Below, piece by piece: positions 8,008 to 16,028 of a stretch of 29,754 bases of DNA. The DNA is from Bacteroidia bacterium (GTDB lineage Bacteria; Bacteroidota; Bacteroidia; Bacteroidales; CAJPTX01). The notes beneath the pieces were generated by a model, which had not been told where the DNA came from, searched no databases, and was given only the letters and a program-made list of their open reading frames with translations. The stretch spans positions 1 to 29,754 of the forward strand of contig CAJPTV010000014.1 of NCBI GenBank assembly GCA_905373665.1. Direction: 5' to 3'. The translations under genes were made by a program, and so were the position numbers. The first letter of the stretch is position 1. Every line of letters starts with the position of its first letter.

Positions 8008-8448
8008 ATGTTACAGCCGAAAAAAACAAAGTTTAGGAAACAACAGAAAGGGCGTATGAAGGGACTCGCTCATCGCGGTCACCAACTTGCTTTTGGCTCT
8101 TTCGGAATCAAGACATTGCAACAAGCGTGGTTGACAGGACGCCAAATCGAGGCGGCGCGTCAAGCTGTTACACGTTATATGAAGCGTGAAGGACAGATTT
8201 GGATTCGAGTTTTTCCAGATAAGCCTATTACAAGTAAGCCTGCAGAAGTCCGAATGGGGAAAGGAAAGGGGGCACCAGAAGGTTTTGTTGCTCCCGTTAC
8301 TCCAGGGCGGATTATCATAGAGGCAGATGGCGTGCCACTCGAAGTTGCAAGAGAGGCGTTGCGTTTAGCAGCTCAAAAGTTACCAGTGGTAACGAAGTTT
8401 GTTGTTCGTAGAGATTTTACAGAGAATAGTGAAGTATTTGTACGATGA
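8008..8448 (+). CDS. rplP: 50S ribosomal protein L16
   Basis: L16 binds near the A site and is among the last proteins to join the large subunit. The 146-residue product starts MLQPKKTKFRKQQKGRMKG. It contains GSFGIKTLQQAWLTGRQIEAARQ in two segments and the loop RMGKGKGAPEGFVAPV close to the peptidyl transferase centre. Its stop codon overlaps the rpmC start (ATGA at 8445-8448), indicating translational coupling. Confidence 0.97.
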   Translation: MLQPKKTKFRKQQKGRMKGLAHRGHQLAFGSFGIKTLQQAWLTGRQIEAARQAVTRYMKREGQIWIRVFPDKPITSKPAEVRMGKGKGAPEGFVAPVTPGRIIIEADGVPLEVAREALRLAAQKLPVVTKFVVRRDFTENSEVFVR

Positions 8449-8651
8449 AGCCTAAAGAAATTTTGGAGATTCCCTTAAGCGAATTAGCAGAGCGGATCGA
8501 AGCTGAGCGGGAACGCTTAGCTCGATTGAAGATGACTCATGCTGTAACGCCATTGGAGAATCCTATGGAGTTACGGGCTTGCCGTCGCACGATAGCTCGT
8601 ATGCTCACAATTCAGACGGAGCGGCTGCGTCTTGAAAAGACAGACAAGTAG
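8445..8651 (+). CDS. rpmC: 50S ribosomal protein L29
   Basis: L29 is a small two-helix protein next to L23 at the tunnel exit. The 68-residue product starts MKPKEILEIPLSELAERIEA and has the second-helix region LENPMELRACRRTIARM, as expected. It overlaps rplP by four bases and is followed 13 bases later by rpsQ. Confidence 0.94.
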   Translation: MKPKEILEIPLSELAERIEAERERLARLKMTHAVTPLENPMELRACRRTIARMLTIQTERLRLEKTDK

Positions 8652-8664
8652 AGGAAGTTTAATA

Positions 8665-8931
8665 ATGGCAGTAGAGTTAGTACGTAATCTGCGCAAGGAA
8701 CGTCAGGGGGTTGTTGTGAGCAACAAAATGGAAAAAACCATCGTCGTTGCTATTCAGCGGCGTGTACGTCACCCCAAGTATGGTAAGTTCGTCAAAAGAA
8801 CCACAAAGTTGTATGCTCATGACCCTGAGAATACTTGTCGTGTGGGAGATGTTGTGCGAATCATGGAGACGCGCCCATTGAGTAAAACGAAATGTTGGCG
8901 TCTTGTGGAAATAATAGAAAGAGCTAAATAG
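8665..8931 (+). CDS. rpsQ: 30S ribosomal protein S17
   Basis: S17 is a primary 16S rRNA-binding protein with an OB fold. The 88-residue product reads MAVELVRNLRKERQGVVVSN at the start, then KMEKTIVVAIQRRVRHPKYGK and VRIMETRPLSKTK, the family signature. A longer in-frame reading from 8632 overlaps rpmC and is not supported; the ATG at 8665 fits relatives. Two bases separate it from rplN. Confidence 0.96.
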   Translation: MAVELVRNLRKERQGVVVSNKMEKTIVVAIQRRVRHPKYGKFVKRTTKLYAHDPENTCRVGDVVRIMETRPLSKTKCWRLVEIIERAK

Positions 8932-8933
8932 CG

Positions 8934-9302
8934 ATGATTCAACAGGAAACGCGGCTAGCGGTCGCTGATAATAGTGGGGCCAAGGAAGTGTTGTGTATCC
9001 GCGTCTTGGGGGGTACAAAGCGTCGTTATGCTTCTTTGGGGGATAAGATTGTTGTGAGTGTGAAAAGTGCGATCCCGAAAGGGAATGTAAAAAAGGGGGA
9101 TGTATTCAAGGCAGTCGTGGTTCGTGTTACGAAAGAAGTGAGACGCCAAGATGGTTCCTACATCCGTTTTGACGAGAATGCGTGTGTGTTGCTGAACAAG
9201 TCGAAGGAAGAGATGATTGGTACGCGTATTTTCGGTCCTGTTGCACGCGAACTTCGCGAGAATTATGCTAAACTGGTATCTTTAGCTCCTGAAGTTTTGT
9301 AG
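8934..9302 (+). CDS. rplN: 50S ribosomal protein L14
   Basis: L14 lies at the subunit interface and forms a bridge to 16S rRNA. The 122-residue product starts MIQQETRLAVADNSGAKEVL and has VVRVTKEVRRQDGSYIRFDE and GTRIFGPVARELRE, all canonical. Length is exactly that of typical L14. It begins the spc block here. Confidence 0.97.
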   Translation: MIQQETRLAVADNSGAKEVLCIRVLGGTKRRYASLGDKIVVSVKSAIPKGNVKKGDVFKAVVVRVTKEVRRQDGSYIRFDENACVLLNKSKEEMIGTRIFGPVARELRENYAKLVSLAPEVL

Positions 9303-9318
9303 TAAATTTGTTGCGTGA

Positions 9319-9663
9319 ATGAAGAGTCTTTTGAATGAGAAAACGCGCAGGGTACATATCCGTAAGGGGGATGTCGTATGCGTGATTTCTGGGAGCTATA
9401 AGAATCAGAGAGGGCGTGTTTTACAAGTTTTTCCAAACTTGAACCGCGCTATTGTTGAGGGGGTTAATATGGTGACGCATCATGATAAACCCTCTGCGCA
9501 AAATACGCAGGGGGGGATTGTACAGCGTGAAGCGCCGATACATATCTCGAACCTATCTCTAATAGACCCAGATAGTAATAAACCGACGCGTATCGGTCGT
9601 CGTCGCGACGATAACGGTAAGTTGATACGTTATTCCAAGAAGTCTAATAAGGAGATTCGTTAA
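9319..9663 (+). CDS. rplX: 50S ribosomal protein L24
   Basis: L24 is one of the two assembly-initiating proteins of the large subunit. The 114-residue product shows the KOW motif VHIRKGDVVCVISGSYKNQ, then GRVLQVFPNLNRAIVEGVNM and HISNLSLIDPDSNKPTRIG. Its TAA stop shares one base with the rplE ATG (TAATG at 9661-9665), so the two genes are tightly coupled. Confidence 0.96.
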   Translation: MKSLLNEKTRRVHIRKGDVVCVISGSYKNQRGRVLQVFPNLNRAIVEGVNMVTHHDKPSAQNTQGGIVQREAPIHISNLSLIDPDSNKPTRIGRRRDDNGKLIRYSKKSNKEIR

Positions 9664-10217
9664 TGAGGTATATTCCTACATTGAGTCGTCGTTACTCAGA
9701 GGAGATCGTGCCTAAAATGATGAAAGATTTTGGGTACAAGAGTGTGATGCAAGTACCTCGCTTGGTTAAGATTGTCTTGAACCAAGGCGTGAAGGGGGCG
9801 ACGGACGATAAGAAACTTGTCGAACAAGCACAGGGAGATCTTAGCAATATTGCTGGACAACATGCCGTTATTACGAGGGCAAAGAAAGATATCAATGCTT
9901 TCAAGGTGCGTCGTAATATGCCCATCGGTACGATGGTGACATTACGTCGAGAACGGATGTATGAGTTCTTGGATCGTCTGATAAATGTATCTTTGCCTCG
10001 TATCCGAGATTTTCAAGGCGTGCCAGAACGAATGGATGGACGTGGTAATTATACCCTTGGAATTACAGAACAGATTCTGTTCCCAGAGATCGATATCGAT
10101 AAGATTGCAAAGCTTATGGGGATTGAAATTACGTTTGTAACGAGTGCAGAAAGTGATGAAGAAGGCTTAGCGCTGCTACGAGAGTTTGGTATTCCTTTTA
10201 AAACGAAGAAGAGTTAA
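9663..10217 (+). CDS. rplE: 50S ribosomal protein L5
   Basis: L5 binds 5S rRNA together with L18 and touches the P-site tRNA. The 184-residue product contains VPRLVKIVLNQGVKGAT, the RRNMPIGTMVTLRRERMYEF strand and LGITEQILFPEIDID, family hallmarks. Start and stop overlap or nearly touch the neighbours rplX and rpsN. Confidence 0.97.
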   Translation: MRYIPTLSRRYSEEIVPKMMKDFGYKSVMQVPRLVKIVLNQGVKGATDDKKLVEQAQGDLSNIAGQHAVITRAKKDINAFKVRRNMPIGTMVTLRRERMYEFLDRLINVSLPRIRDFQGVPERMDGRGNYTLGITEQILFPEIDIDKIAKLMGIEITFVTSAESDEEGLALLREFGIPFKTKKS

Positions 10218-10218
10218 T

Positions 10219-10488
10219 ATGGCAAAGGAGTCTATGAAGGCGCGTGAAGTAAAGCGCGCGCGTTTGGTTGCTCGGTATGCAGAAAAACGTAAGCGACTGA
10301 TAGAAGCTAACGATAGTGTTGGGCTTCAAAAGTTGCCTCGAAATTCGAGTGCAACTCGTTTGCACAATCGGTGTAGTATGAGTGGCCGACCACGCGGTTA
10401 CATGCGTCAGTTTGGTATTAGTCGTATTGCCTTTCGAGAAATGGCTTCGCAAGGTTTGATACCAGGTGTAAAGAAAGCAAGTTGGTAG
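10219..10488 (+). CDS. rpsN: 30S ribosomal protein S14, zinc-free form
   Basis: S14 completes the 30S head near S3 and S10. The 89-residue product starts MAKESMKAREVKRARLVARY and ends with GYMRQFGISRIAFREMASQG and IPGVKKASW. Only one cysteine is present (in LHNRCSMSGRPRG), so the four-cysteine zinc site of the short S14 type is missing; this is the long zinc-independent form. The ATG at 10219 is chosen over an in-frame start at 10186 that lies inside rplE. Confidence 0.96.
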   Translation: MAKESMKAREVKRARLVARYAEKRKRLIEANDSVGLQKLPRNSSATRLHNRCSMSGRPRGYMRQFGISRIAFREMASQGLIPGVKKASW

Positions 10489-10506
10489 ATATTAAGAGGA
10501 ATAACA

Positions 10507-10905
10507 ATGGTTACAGATTCCATCGCAGACTACTTAACTCGCGTTCGTAACGCGGTGCGAGCAGGTCATCGGGTTGTAGAAATTCCGTCTTCTAAAATGA
10601 AGCTGAGCATTACTCACATATTATATACGCAAGGCTTTATTTTGAACTACAAGTATGAGGAAGATGGGCGTCAAGGTATGATAAAAATTGCGCTCAAGAT
10701 AGACCCGCGTTCGAGGGTCAATGCTATAAAGAACCTGCATCGTGTGAGTCGTTCTGGTTTGCGGCACTATGCTGGAGTAGAGAAGTTGCCGCGCGTCTTG
10801 AATAATATGGGGATAGCTATTATTTCTACCTCACAAGGCGTGATGACAGATAAAGAAGCGCGGAGGCGCGGGATTGGAGGAGAGGTCCTCTGTGTTGTGT
10901 ATTAG
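10507..10905 (+). CDS. rpsH: 30S ribosomal protein S8
   Basis: S8 binds the central domain of 16S rRNA; in E. coli it also represses the spc operon at the rplE region. The 132-residue product starts MVTDSIADYLTRVRNAVRAG, has SKMKLSITHILYTQGF, and ends with STSQGVMTDKEARRRGIGGE and VLCVVY, the standard C-terminal domain. No obvious S8-target stem was identified, although none was modelled. Confidence 0.97.
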   Translation: MVTDSIADYLTRVRNAVRAGHRVVEIPSSKMKLSITHILYTQGFILNYKYEEDGRQGMIKIALKIDPRSRVNAIKNLHRVSRSGLRHYAGVEKLPRVLNNMGIAIISTSQGVMTDKEARRRGIGGEVLCVVY

Positions 10906-10935
10906 TTTTCTGTATTTTTAGAGAAGGTTATATAG

Positions 10936-11493
10936 ATGTCTCGTATTGGAAATAAGCCTGTAAACTTGCCCAGTGGTGTTACCGTAACTGTAGGTAAGGA
11001 CAATGTGGTAAGCGTGAAAGGTCCTTTAGGAGAGTTGACACAGCCTGTAGATCCAGATATCACGGTGACGGTTGAAGGAACGCAGATTATTCTCTCGCGC
11101 CCTTCTGAGCAGAAGCGGCATCGTTCATTACATGGTTTGTATCGCGCCCTCATATATAATATGGTATATGGGGTTTCTAAAGGGTGGGAGACCCAGCAAG
11201 AGCTTATTGGTGTCGGCTTTAAGGCGGAGGTACAAGGGAATGTACTTCAAATGAGCTTGGGTTTTTCTCATGATATTCATTTTATGATGCCTCCACAAGT
11301 GACCGTGGAAGCTAAACAAGAAAAACGCGGAAACCCGATAGTTACCTTCCGGTCTCCAGATAAGCAGTTGCTTGGTATGGTGGCCGCTAAGTTGCGCTCT
11401 ATTCGTCCGCCTGAACCTTATAAGGGTAAGGGGATTCGTTTTGTCGGTGAAGAGATTCGTCGCAAGGCAGGTAAGAAGGCTCAGTCGAAATAG
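10936..11493 (+). CDS. rplF: 50S ribosomal protein L6
   Basis: L6 supports the factor-binding region around the sarcin-ricin loop. The 185-residue product starts MSRIGNKPVNLPSGVTVTV and carries GPLGELTQPV in the first domain. The second domain ends with RPPEPYKGKGIRFVGEEIRR and KAGKK, the signature of the family. It has normal length and place in the spc block. Confidence 0.97.
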   Translation: MSRIGNKPVNLPSGVTVTVGKDNVVSVKGPLGELTQPVDPDITVTVEGTQIILSRPSEQKRHRSLHGLYRALIYNMVYGVSKGWETQQELIGVGFKAEVQGNVLQMSLGFSHDIHFMMPPQVTVEAKQEKRGNPIVTFRSPDKQLLGMVAAKLRSIRPPEPYKGKGIRFVGEEIRRKAGKKAQSK

Positions 11494-11509
11494 TAAATTT
11501 TGATTCGAT

Positions 11510-11869
11510 ATGTCATCGTTAAAGACCGCGCGTAGATTGCGCATAAAACATAGAACTCGTTTGAAAATTTCGGGAACGGGGAGTGTTCCGCGGATGAGTG
11601 TCTTTCGTAGCAATAGCCAGATATATGTACAGTTCATCGACGATGTAAAGGGGGTTACCTTAGCAGCAGCTTCTTCGCGATGCAAAGAGGTCTCTGAGCG
11701 TGGACGGCTTTCGGGTATAGAACAGGCTAGTGCTGTAGGGGCTCTTGCTGCGAAAGTGGCGATAGCCAAAGGTATTAAGTCTGTCGTCTTTGATCGTAAT
11801 GGTTATTTATACCATGGTCGCGTTAAAGCTCTTGCAGAGTCGGCACGTGAATCAGGTTTAGATTTTTAA
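11510..11869 (+). CDS. rplR: 50S ribosomal protein L18
   Basis: L18 carries 5S rRNA into the large subunit together with L5. The 119-residue product has the basic N-terminus LKTARRLRIKHRTRLKISG, the RMSVFRSNSQIYVQFIDD strand pair, and the typical end VVFDRNGYLYHGRVKALAES and ARESGLDF. It precedes rpsE by 11 bases. Confidence 0.96.
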   Translation: MSSLKTARRLRIKHRTRLKISGTGSVPRMSVFRSNSQIYVQFIDDVKGVTLAAASSRCKEVSERGRLSGIEQASAVGALAAKVAIAKGIKSVVFDRNGYLYHGRVKALAESARESGLDF

Positions 11870-11880
11870 TGTGGAGATAG

Positions 11881-12399
11881 ATGTCTGTCGAGAGTAGTGT
11901 AAGAATCCGAGCTACAGATTTAGATTTGAAAGATCGTGTAGTTTCCATTAGTCGTGTGACTAAGGTTACCAAGGGGGGGCGTACTGCAAGTTTTTCTGTC
12001 GTTGTGGTGGTCGGCGATGAAAACGGTGTAGTCGGTTATGGTCTTGGAAAGGCTAATGAAGTTTCTGTTGCGATAGCAAAAGCTATAGAGAGTGCAAAGA
12101 AAAATCTGTTCAAGATCCCTATCCTCAATGGAACAATACCACATGAACAGACGGCTCGTTATGGAGGTTCTCGTGTGATGATACGTCCAGCTTCACCAGG
12201 TACAGGGGTTACTGCAGGAGGGGCTATGCGAGCTGTTTTGGAAAGTGTAGGTATTCACAATGTCTTGGCTAAGAGTCGTGGTTCTTCTAACCCCCACAAC
12301 TTAGTGAAGGCGACAATGGCTGCCTTGCTAGAGTTACGAGATGCTTATCAGATAAGTCGTCAGCGTGGGGTTGAGTTGACGAAAGTCTTCAACGGTTAA
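11881..12399 (+). CDS. rpsE: 30S ribosomal protein S5
   Basis: S5 works with S4 in accuracy control and is the site of spectinomycin resistance mutations. The 172-residue product has DLKDRVVSISRVTKVTKGGR and FSVVVVVGDENGVVGYGLGK, forming the double-stranded-RNA-binding-like N-domain, then PASPGTGVTAGGAMRAVLES and GSSNPHNLVKATM in the C-domain. It is complete and unremarkable, with rpmD 18 bases downstream. Confidence 0.97.
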   Translation: MSVESSVRIRATDLDLKDRVVSISRVTKVTKGGRTASFSVVVVVGDENGVVGYGLGKANEVSVAIAKAIESAKKNLFKIPILNGTIPHEQTARYGGSRVMIRPASPGTGVTAGGAMRAVLESVGIHNVLAKSRGSSNPHNLVKATMAALLELRDAYQISRQRGVELTKVFNG

Positions 12400-12417
12400 T
12401 AGGGGGAGGATTGTCAG

Positions 12418-12597
12418 ATGTCGAAAATTCGTGTTACACAAGTTCGTAGCATTATTGGAGCGACAAAGCGTCAACGAATGACTTTACAAACTCTCGGGCT
12501 TCGTCGTATTCACCAGACTGTCGAATTAGATTCTTCTGAGAGCGTTGTTGGGGCTATTCGTAAGGTGAATCATTTGGTTGAGATTGAGACGTTGTAA
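12418..12597 (+). CDS. rpmD: 50S ribosomal protein L30
   Basis: This short gene of 59 residues starts MSKIRVTQVRSIIGATKRQR and continues TLQTLGLRRIHQTVELDSSE before ending VNHLVEIETL. The central TLGLR element and overall length are typical of bacterial L30, a small protein of the large-subunit body. A purine-rich AGGGGGAGGA stretch lies about 8 bases before the ATG. The position between rpsE and rplO is the expected one. Confidence 0.95.
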   Translation: MSKIRVTQVRSIIGATKRQRMTLQTLGLRRIHQTVELDSSESVVGAIRKVNHLVEIETL

Positions 12598-12610
12598 TCA
12601 GTAGTGAAAA

Positions 12611-13066
12611 ATGACAATTTTACGAATAGATAGTTTGCGCCCAAATGAAGGGGCTGTACGTTCCAATAAACGTAAGGGGCGTGGACAGGGCTCTGGATAC
12701 GGAGGAACCTCTACGCGTGGTCATAAGGGGGCTAAATCTCGCTCTGGTTATTCAAGTAAGCAAGGTTTTGAAGGGGGGCAGATGCCGTTGCAGCGTCGCT
12801 TGCCTAAGTTCGGTTTTACGAATCCGTTTCGTGTCGTTTACCGAGTATTTAATCTCTCTGACCTTCAGGCATTGTCTGAATCGTTTGCTGTAACAGAGAT
12901 TACTCCAAATTGGCTGCGTTCTATGGGGTATCTCGGACAGAATGAGCGTGTTAAAATACTTGCTGGAGGTGAGTTGAATCTGAGTCTCAATGTTACAGCT
13001 CATGCCTTTTCTAAAAAGGCTGAGGAAGTTATTAAGTCCCGGAACGGGATTGTTAGTAAAGAATAG
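12611..13066 (+). CDS. rplO: 50S ribosomal protein L15
   Basis: L15 is a late-assembly protein that penetrates the large-subunit core by a Gly/Arg-rich arm. The 151-residue product has this arm as RKGRGQGSGYGGTSTRGHKG and SRSGYSSKQGFEGGQMPLQR near residues 20-60, followed by the C-terminal LAGGELNLSLNVTAHAFSKK. It lies just before secY, six bases away, as in most bacteria. Confidence 0.97.
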   Translation: MTILRIDSLRPNEGAVRSNKRKGRGQGSGYGGTSTRGHKGAKSRSGYSSKQGFEGGQMPLQRRLPKFGFTNPFRVVYRVFNLSDLQALSESFAVTEITPNWLRSMGYLGQNERVKILAGGELNLSLNVTAHAFSKKAEEVIKSRNGIVSKE

Positions 13067-13072
13067 GTCATT

Positions 13073-14383
13073 ATGAGACGTTTTATAGAGACGCTCAAAA
13101 ATATCTATCGTATAGAGGATTTGCGTAAGCGTATCCTCTATACGTTGGGTATTTTGCTTGTATACCGTCTGGGGAGTTTTGTCGTATTACCAGGTATTGA
13201 TCCTTCACAGTTAGGTGCTTTACGTCGTCAAACAGAAGATGGGGTGCTTGGTTTGTTGGATATGTTCTCTGGTGGTGCTTTTAGTCATGCATCTATTTTT
13301 GCATTAGGGATTATGCCTTACATTTCTGCATCAATTGTGGTGCAGTTGTTGGGAATGGCGATCCCTTATTTTCAGCGGTTGCAAAAAGAGGGTGAAAGTG
13401 GGCATCGAAAGATAAACCAGATTACGCGTTATTTGACTGTTGCTATCTTGATTTTGCAAGCTCCTGGTTATCTTGCCAATTTGCATTTTCAGTTGCCTGA
13501 TACCGCCTTTGCTCTTAAGGGAATATACTTCACGGTTACTTCTACAATCATTCTGATTGCAGGAACGATGTTCGTTATGTGGTTGGGTGAGCGTATCACT
13601 GAGAAGGGGATTGGTAATGGGATCTCTCTTATTATCATGATCGGTATCATCGCGCGTCTTCCATTTGCCTTCACTGCAGAGTTCTTTAACAGGGCTGAAG
13701 AAATGGCTGGGGGATTGGTCATGTTCTTGGTGGAGATGATTGTATTGTTCGTCGTTTTTATGTTCTCTATTTTGTTAGTGCAGGGAACGCGGCGAATTCC
13801 AGTGCAATATGCGAAGCGTCTTGTTGGCAATCGTCAGTTTGGAGGTGCTCGTCAATACATACCTCTTAAGGTTAATGCTGCTGGCGTAATGCCGATTATT
13901 TTTGCTCAGGCATTGATGATTTTACCAGCAATGTTTTTCCGAGGGGAAAATACTACAGGTATTGCTGCGGTATTTGCTGATATCACAGGTTTTTGGTACA
14001 ACTTCGTCTTGGCGATCTTGATTATTGTGTTTACGTATCTCTATACAGCGATAACGATTAACCCAAATCAGATGGCAGAAGATATGAAGCGCAATGGTGG
14101 TTTTATTCCTGGAGTAAAGCCAGGACGTGCAACGATAAATTTCTTGTATGAAATTACTTCGAGAATCACATTACCTGGAGCTGTTTTCTTGGCTATCATT
14201 GCTATTTTACCCTCGTTTGCCGTGATGTTCAGTGTTGATTCGCAGTTTGCGCAGTTTTATGGAGGAACATCTTTGTTGATTCTTGTCGGAGTTGTTCTTG
14301 ATACATTGCAGCAAATAGAGAGTCACCTTCTTATGCGTCATTATGACGGACTTATGAAGCACGGGCGGGTTGCTGGGCGATAA
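13073..14383 (+). CDS. secY: Preprotein translocase subunit SecY
   Basis: SecY forms the protein-conducting channel of the inner membrane. The 436-residue product has ten predicted hydrophobic segments and recognisable family blocks: LVYRLGSFVVLPGID in TM1, ALGIMPYISASIVVQLL in TM2, GNGISLIIMIGI near TM4-5, RRIPVQYAKRLVG and YIPLKVNAAGVMPIIFA in the cytoplasmic loop and TM7, and FIPGVKPGRAT before TM9. It is complete. Its substrates would include the T9SS cargo proteins encoded in this window, which carry or are expected to carry Sec signals. An 80-base gap with a promoter candidate separates it from map. Confidence 0.97.
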   Translation: MRRFIETLKNIYRIEDLRKRILYTLGILLVYRLGSFVVLPGIDPSQLGALRRQTEDGVLGLLDMFSGGAFSHASIFALGIMPYISASIVVQLLGMAIPYFQRLQKEGESGHRKINQITRYLTVAILILQAPGYLANLHFQLPDTAFALKGIYFTVTSTIILIAGTMFVMWLGERITEKGIGNGISLIIMIGIIARLPFAFTAEFFNRAEEMAGGLVMFLVEMIVLFVVFMFSILLVQGTRRIPVQYAKRLVGNRQFGGARQYIPLKVNAAGVMPIIFAQALMILPAMFFRGENTTGIAAVFADITGFWYNFVLAILIIVFTYLYTAITINPNQMAEDMKRNGGFIPGVKPGRATINFLYEITSRITLPGAVFLAIIAILPSFAVMFSVDSQFAQFYGGTSLLILVGVVLDTLQQIESHLLMRHYDGLMKHGRVAGR

Positions 14384-14394
14384 ATTCCTGTCTT

Positions 14395-14425
14395 CTTGTT
14401 GTCTTGTAAAAAGTTGCTATCTTTG
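14395..14425 (+). promoter_or_regulatory. Internal promoter before map
   Basis: CTTG (14395-14398), 19 bases, then TATCTTTG (14418-14425) matches the Bacteroidota consensus TTTG / TAnnTTTG with one mismatch in the -33 box. It lies in the 80-base secY-map gap, one of the largest gaps in the operon, and would start transcription near 14432, about 30 bases before the map ATG. It could supply map, infA and the alpha-block genes separately. Confidence 0.65.
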
Positions 14426-14463
14426 TAGCCAATTGGGAGACTTCTCTTCGAGATTATTCAACT

Positions 14464-15264
14464 ATGAAGGCTGTGCATATAAAGAACTCTCAAGAAATAG
14501 AGCTCTTGAGGGAAAATAATCAATTAGTTTCCAATACGCTTGCGTATATGGCAACTTTGGTGGAGCCTGGTGTGCAGACTAGTGAGTTGGATTTAAAGGC
14601 AGAGGAGTATATTCGAGATCATGGTGCTTTACCTGGGTTTAAGGGATATGAAGGATTCCCGTTTACTTTGTGCATCTCTGTTAATGATGTCGTTGTGCAT
14701 GGATTTCCAGGAAGTTATATCCTGAAGGAGGGGGATATTGTCTCTATTGATTGCGGAACGCTAATGCATGGATTTTATGGGGATTCTGCTTACACGTTCG
14801 CCGTAGGAGAAATATCTCAGGAAAACAAGGAGCTATTGCGTACAACTCGGGAAAGTTTGGATTTGGCGATTCAGAGGATCGTTGCTGGTTGGAGAATTGG
14901 TGATATCGGGGCAACGATACAAGAATATGTAGAGTCGCGAGGTTATGGCGTTGTTAGAGAAATGGTGGGACATGGTTTGGGGCGAGATATGCATGAAGAG
15001 CCAGAAGTTCCTAATTATGGACGTCGTGGTCGAGGTAAGCTTTTAACTCCTCATCTGGTCTTGTGTATAGAACCGATGGTGACTATGGGGAAAAGGAATA
15101 TTTTCCTCGACAGGGACGGGTGGACAGTGCGAACAGTTGATCGGAAAAATGCTGCTCATTTTGAGAAGGCTATTTTTATTCGACAAGACGGAATGGCAGA
15201 AGAGTTGACTTCTTATAAAGAAATAGAAGTCAATTTAAGGAAGATGGGTTTTTGGATTAGTTAG
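14464..15264 (+). CDS. map: Methionine aminopeptidase, type I
   Basis: The enzyme removes the initiator methionine from nascent proteins. The 266-residue product has the pita-bread fold and a full set of active-site residues: His79 in VVVHGFP, metal ligands Asp96 (SIDCG) and Asp107 (GDSAY), His170 (MVGHGLG), Glu203 (IEPM) and Glu234 (HFEKA). Type I is indicated by its size and lack of an insert. In this phylum map commonly lies between secY and infA, whereas adk fills this place in many other bacteria. A good promoter candidate lies just upstream. Confidence 0.96.
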   Translation: MKAVHIKNSQEIELLRENNQLVSNTLAYMATLVEPGVQTSELDLKAEEYIRDHGALPGFKGYEGFPFTLCISVNDVVVHGFPGSYILKEGDIVSIDCGTLMHGFYGDSAYTFAVGEISQENKELLRTTRESLDLAIQRIVAGWRIGDIGATIQEYVESRGYGVVREMVGHGLGRDMHEEPEVPNYGRRGRGKLLTPHLVLCIEPMVTMGKRNIFLDRDGWTVRTVDRKNAAHFEKAIFIRQDGMAEELTSYKEIEVNLRKMGFWIS

Positions 15265-15273
15265 AAAGGCGGT

Positions 15274-15504
15274 ATGGCAAAACAGGCTACGATCGTAAAG
15301 GAGGGAGAGGTCATAGAATCGCTTTCGAATGCGCGCTTTCGCGTGCGTTTGGATAATGGTTTGATCGTTATGGCACAGGTGTCTGGAAAGATGCGAATCC
15401 GTTACATTAAGATCGTGACAGGGGATCTAGTCAAGGTTGAGTTCTCTCCCTACAATCTTACGTTGGGGAGAATAATAGTTCGAGAAAAAAGGAGTGAGGC
15501 ATGA
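15274..15504 (+). CDS. infA: Translation initiation factor IF-1
   Basis: IF-1 blocks the A site during initiation. The 76-residue product is a single OB domain reading MAKQATIVKEGEVIESLSN, FRVRLDNGLIVMAQVSGKMR, IRYIKIVTGDLVKVEFSPY and LTLGRIIVREK, matching the family along its length with a few extra residues at the end. The stop overlaps the rpmJ start by four bases (ATGA, 15501-15504). Confidence 0.96.
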   Translation: MAKQATIVKEGEVIESLSNARFRVRLDNGLIVMAQVSGKMRIRYIKIVTGDLVKVEFSPYNLTLGRIIVREKRSEA

Positions 15505-15620
15505 AAGTACGTACATCTGTGAAGAAACGTAGTAGTGATTGTAAATTGGTTCGTCGTAAAGGGCGTCTGTACGTGATTTGTAAAAAGAATCCGAAATACA
15601 AACAACGTCAGGGGAAATAA
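15501..15620 (+). CDS. rpmJ: 50S ribosomal protein L36, half-degenerate zinc site
   Basis: This very short gene of 39 residues starts MKVRTSVKKRSSDCKLVRRK and ends VICKKNPKYKQRQGK, unmistakably L36, the smallest large-subunit protein. The zinc ribbon of typical L36 uses Cys11, Cys14, Cys27 and His33. Here Cys14 and Cys27 remain, while positions 11 and 33 are Ser and Tyr, so four-ligand zinc binding is not expected. An AAGGAG Shine-Dalgarno-like string lies 7 bases before the ATG, inside the end of infA. Confidence 0.95.
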   Translation: MKVRTSVKKRSSDCKLVRRKGRLYVICKKNPKYKQRQGK

Positions 15621-15644
15621 GGAGTTGAGTAATTTGGCAGTAGA

Positions 15645-16022
15645 ATGGCGCGTATAGTGGGTGTGGATTTACCTAAAAACAAGCGTGGAGAGTTTGCTCT
15701 AACTTATATTTATGGTATTGGTCGGAGTCGAGCACGACAGATTTTGCAACAAGCGTCTATAGATCCTAGTATTAAGGTGCAGGATTGGACGGATGAAAAT
15801 GTAGCAGATATTCGTGGTATTATCGGAGAACGGTTTACGGTCGAAGGTGAGTTGCGGGCTGAAGTTCAGATGAATATCAAGAGGTTGATGGATATCGGTT
15901 GTTATCGAGGAATTCGACACCGTTTGGGGCTTCCTGTACGAGGACAGGGAACTAAGAATAATGCACGTACTCGTAAGGGAAAACGGAAAACCGTTTCAAA
16001 TAAGAAAAATGCACCTAAATAG
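15645..16022 (+). CDS. rpsM: 30S ribosomal protein S13
   Basis: S13 contacts the P-site tRNA and forms bridges between the subunits. The 125-residue product starts MARIVGVDLPKNKRGEFALT and YIYGIGRSRA, with the helix-two-turn-helix region, then the conserved IGCYRGIRHRLGLPVRGQGT and KNNARTRKGKRKTV tail. It begins the alpha-operon block (rpsM-rpsK-rpsD-rpoA-rplQ). Confidence 0.97.
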   Translation: MARIVGVDLPKNKRGEFALTYIYGIGRSRARQILQQASIDPSIKVQDWTDENVADIRGIIGERFTVEGELRAEVQMNIKRLMDIGCYRGIRHRLGLPVRGQGTKNNARTRKGKRKTVSNKKNAPK

Positions 16023-16028
16023 TAAGTA

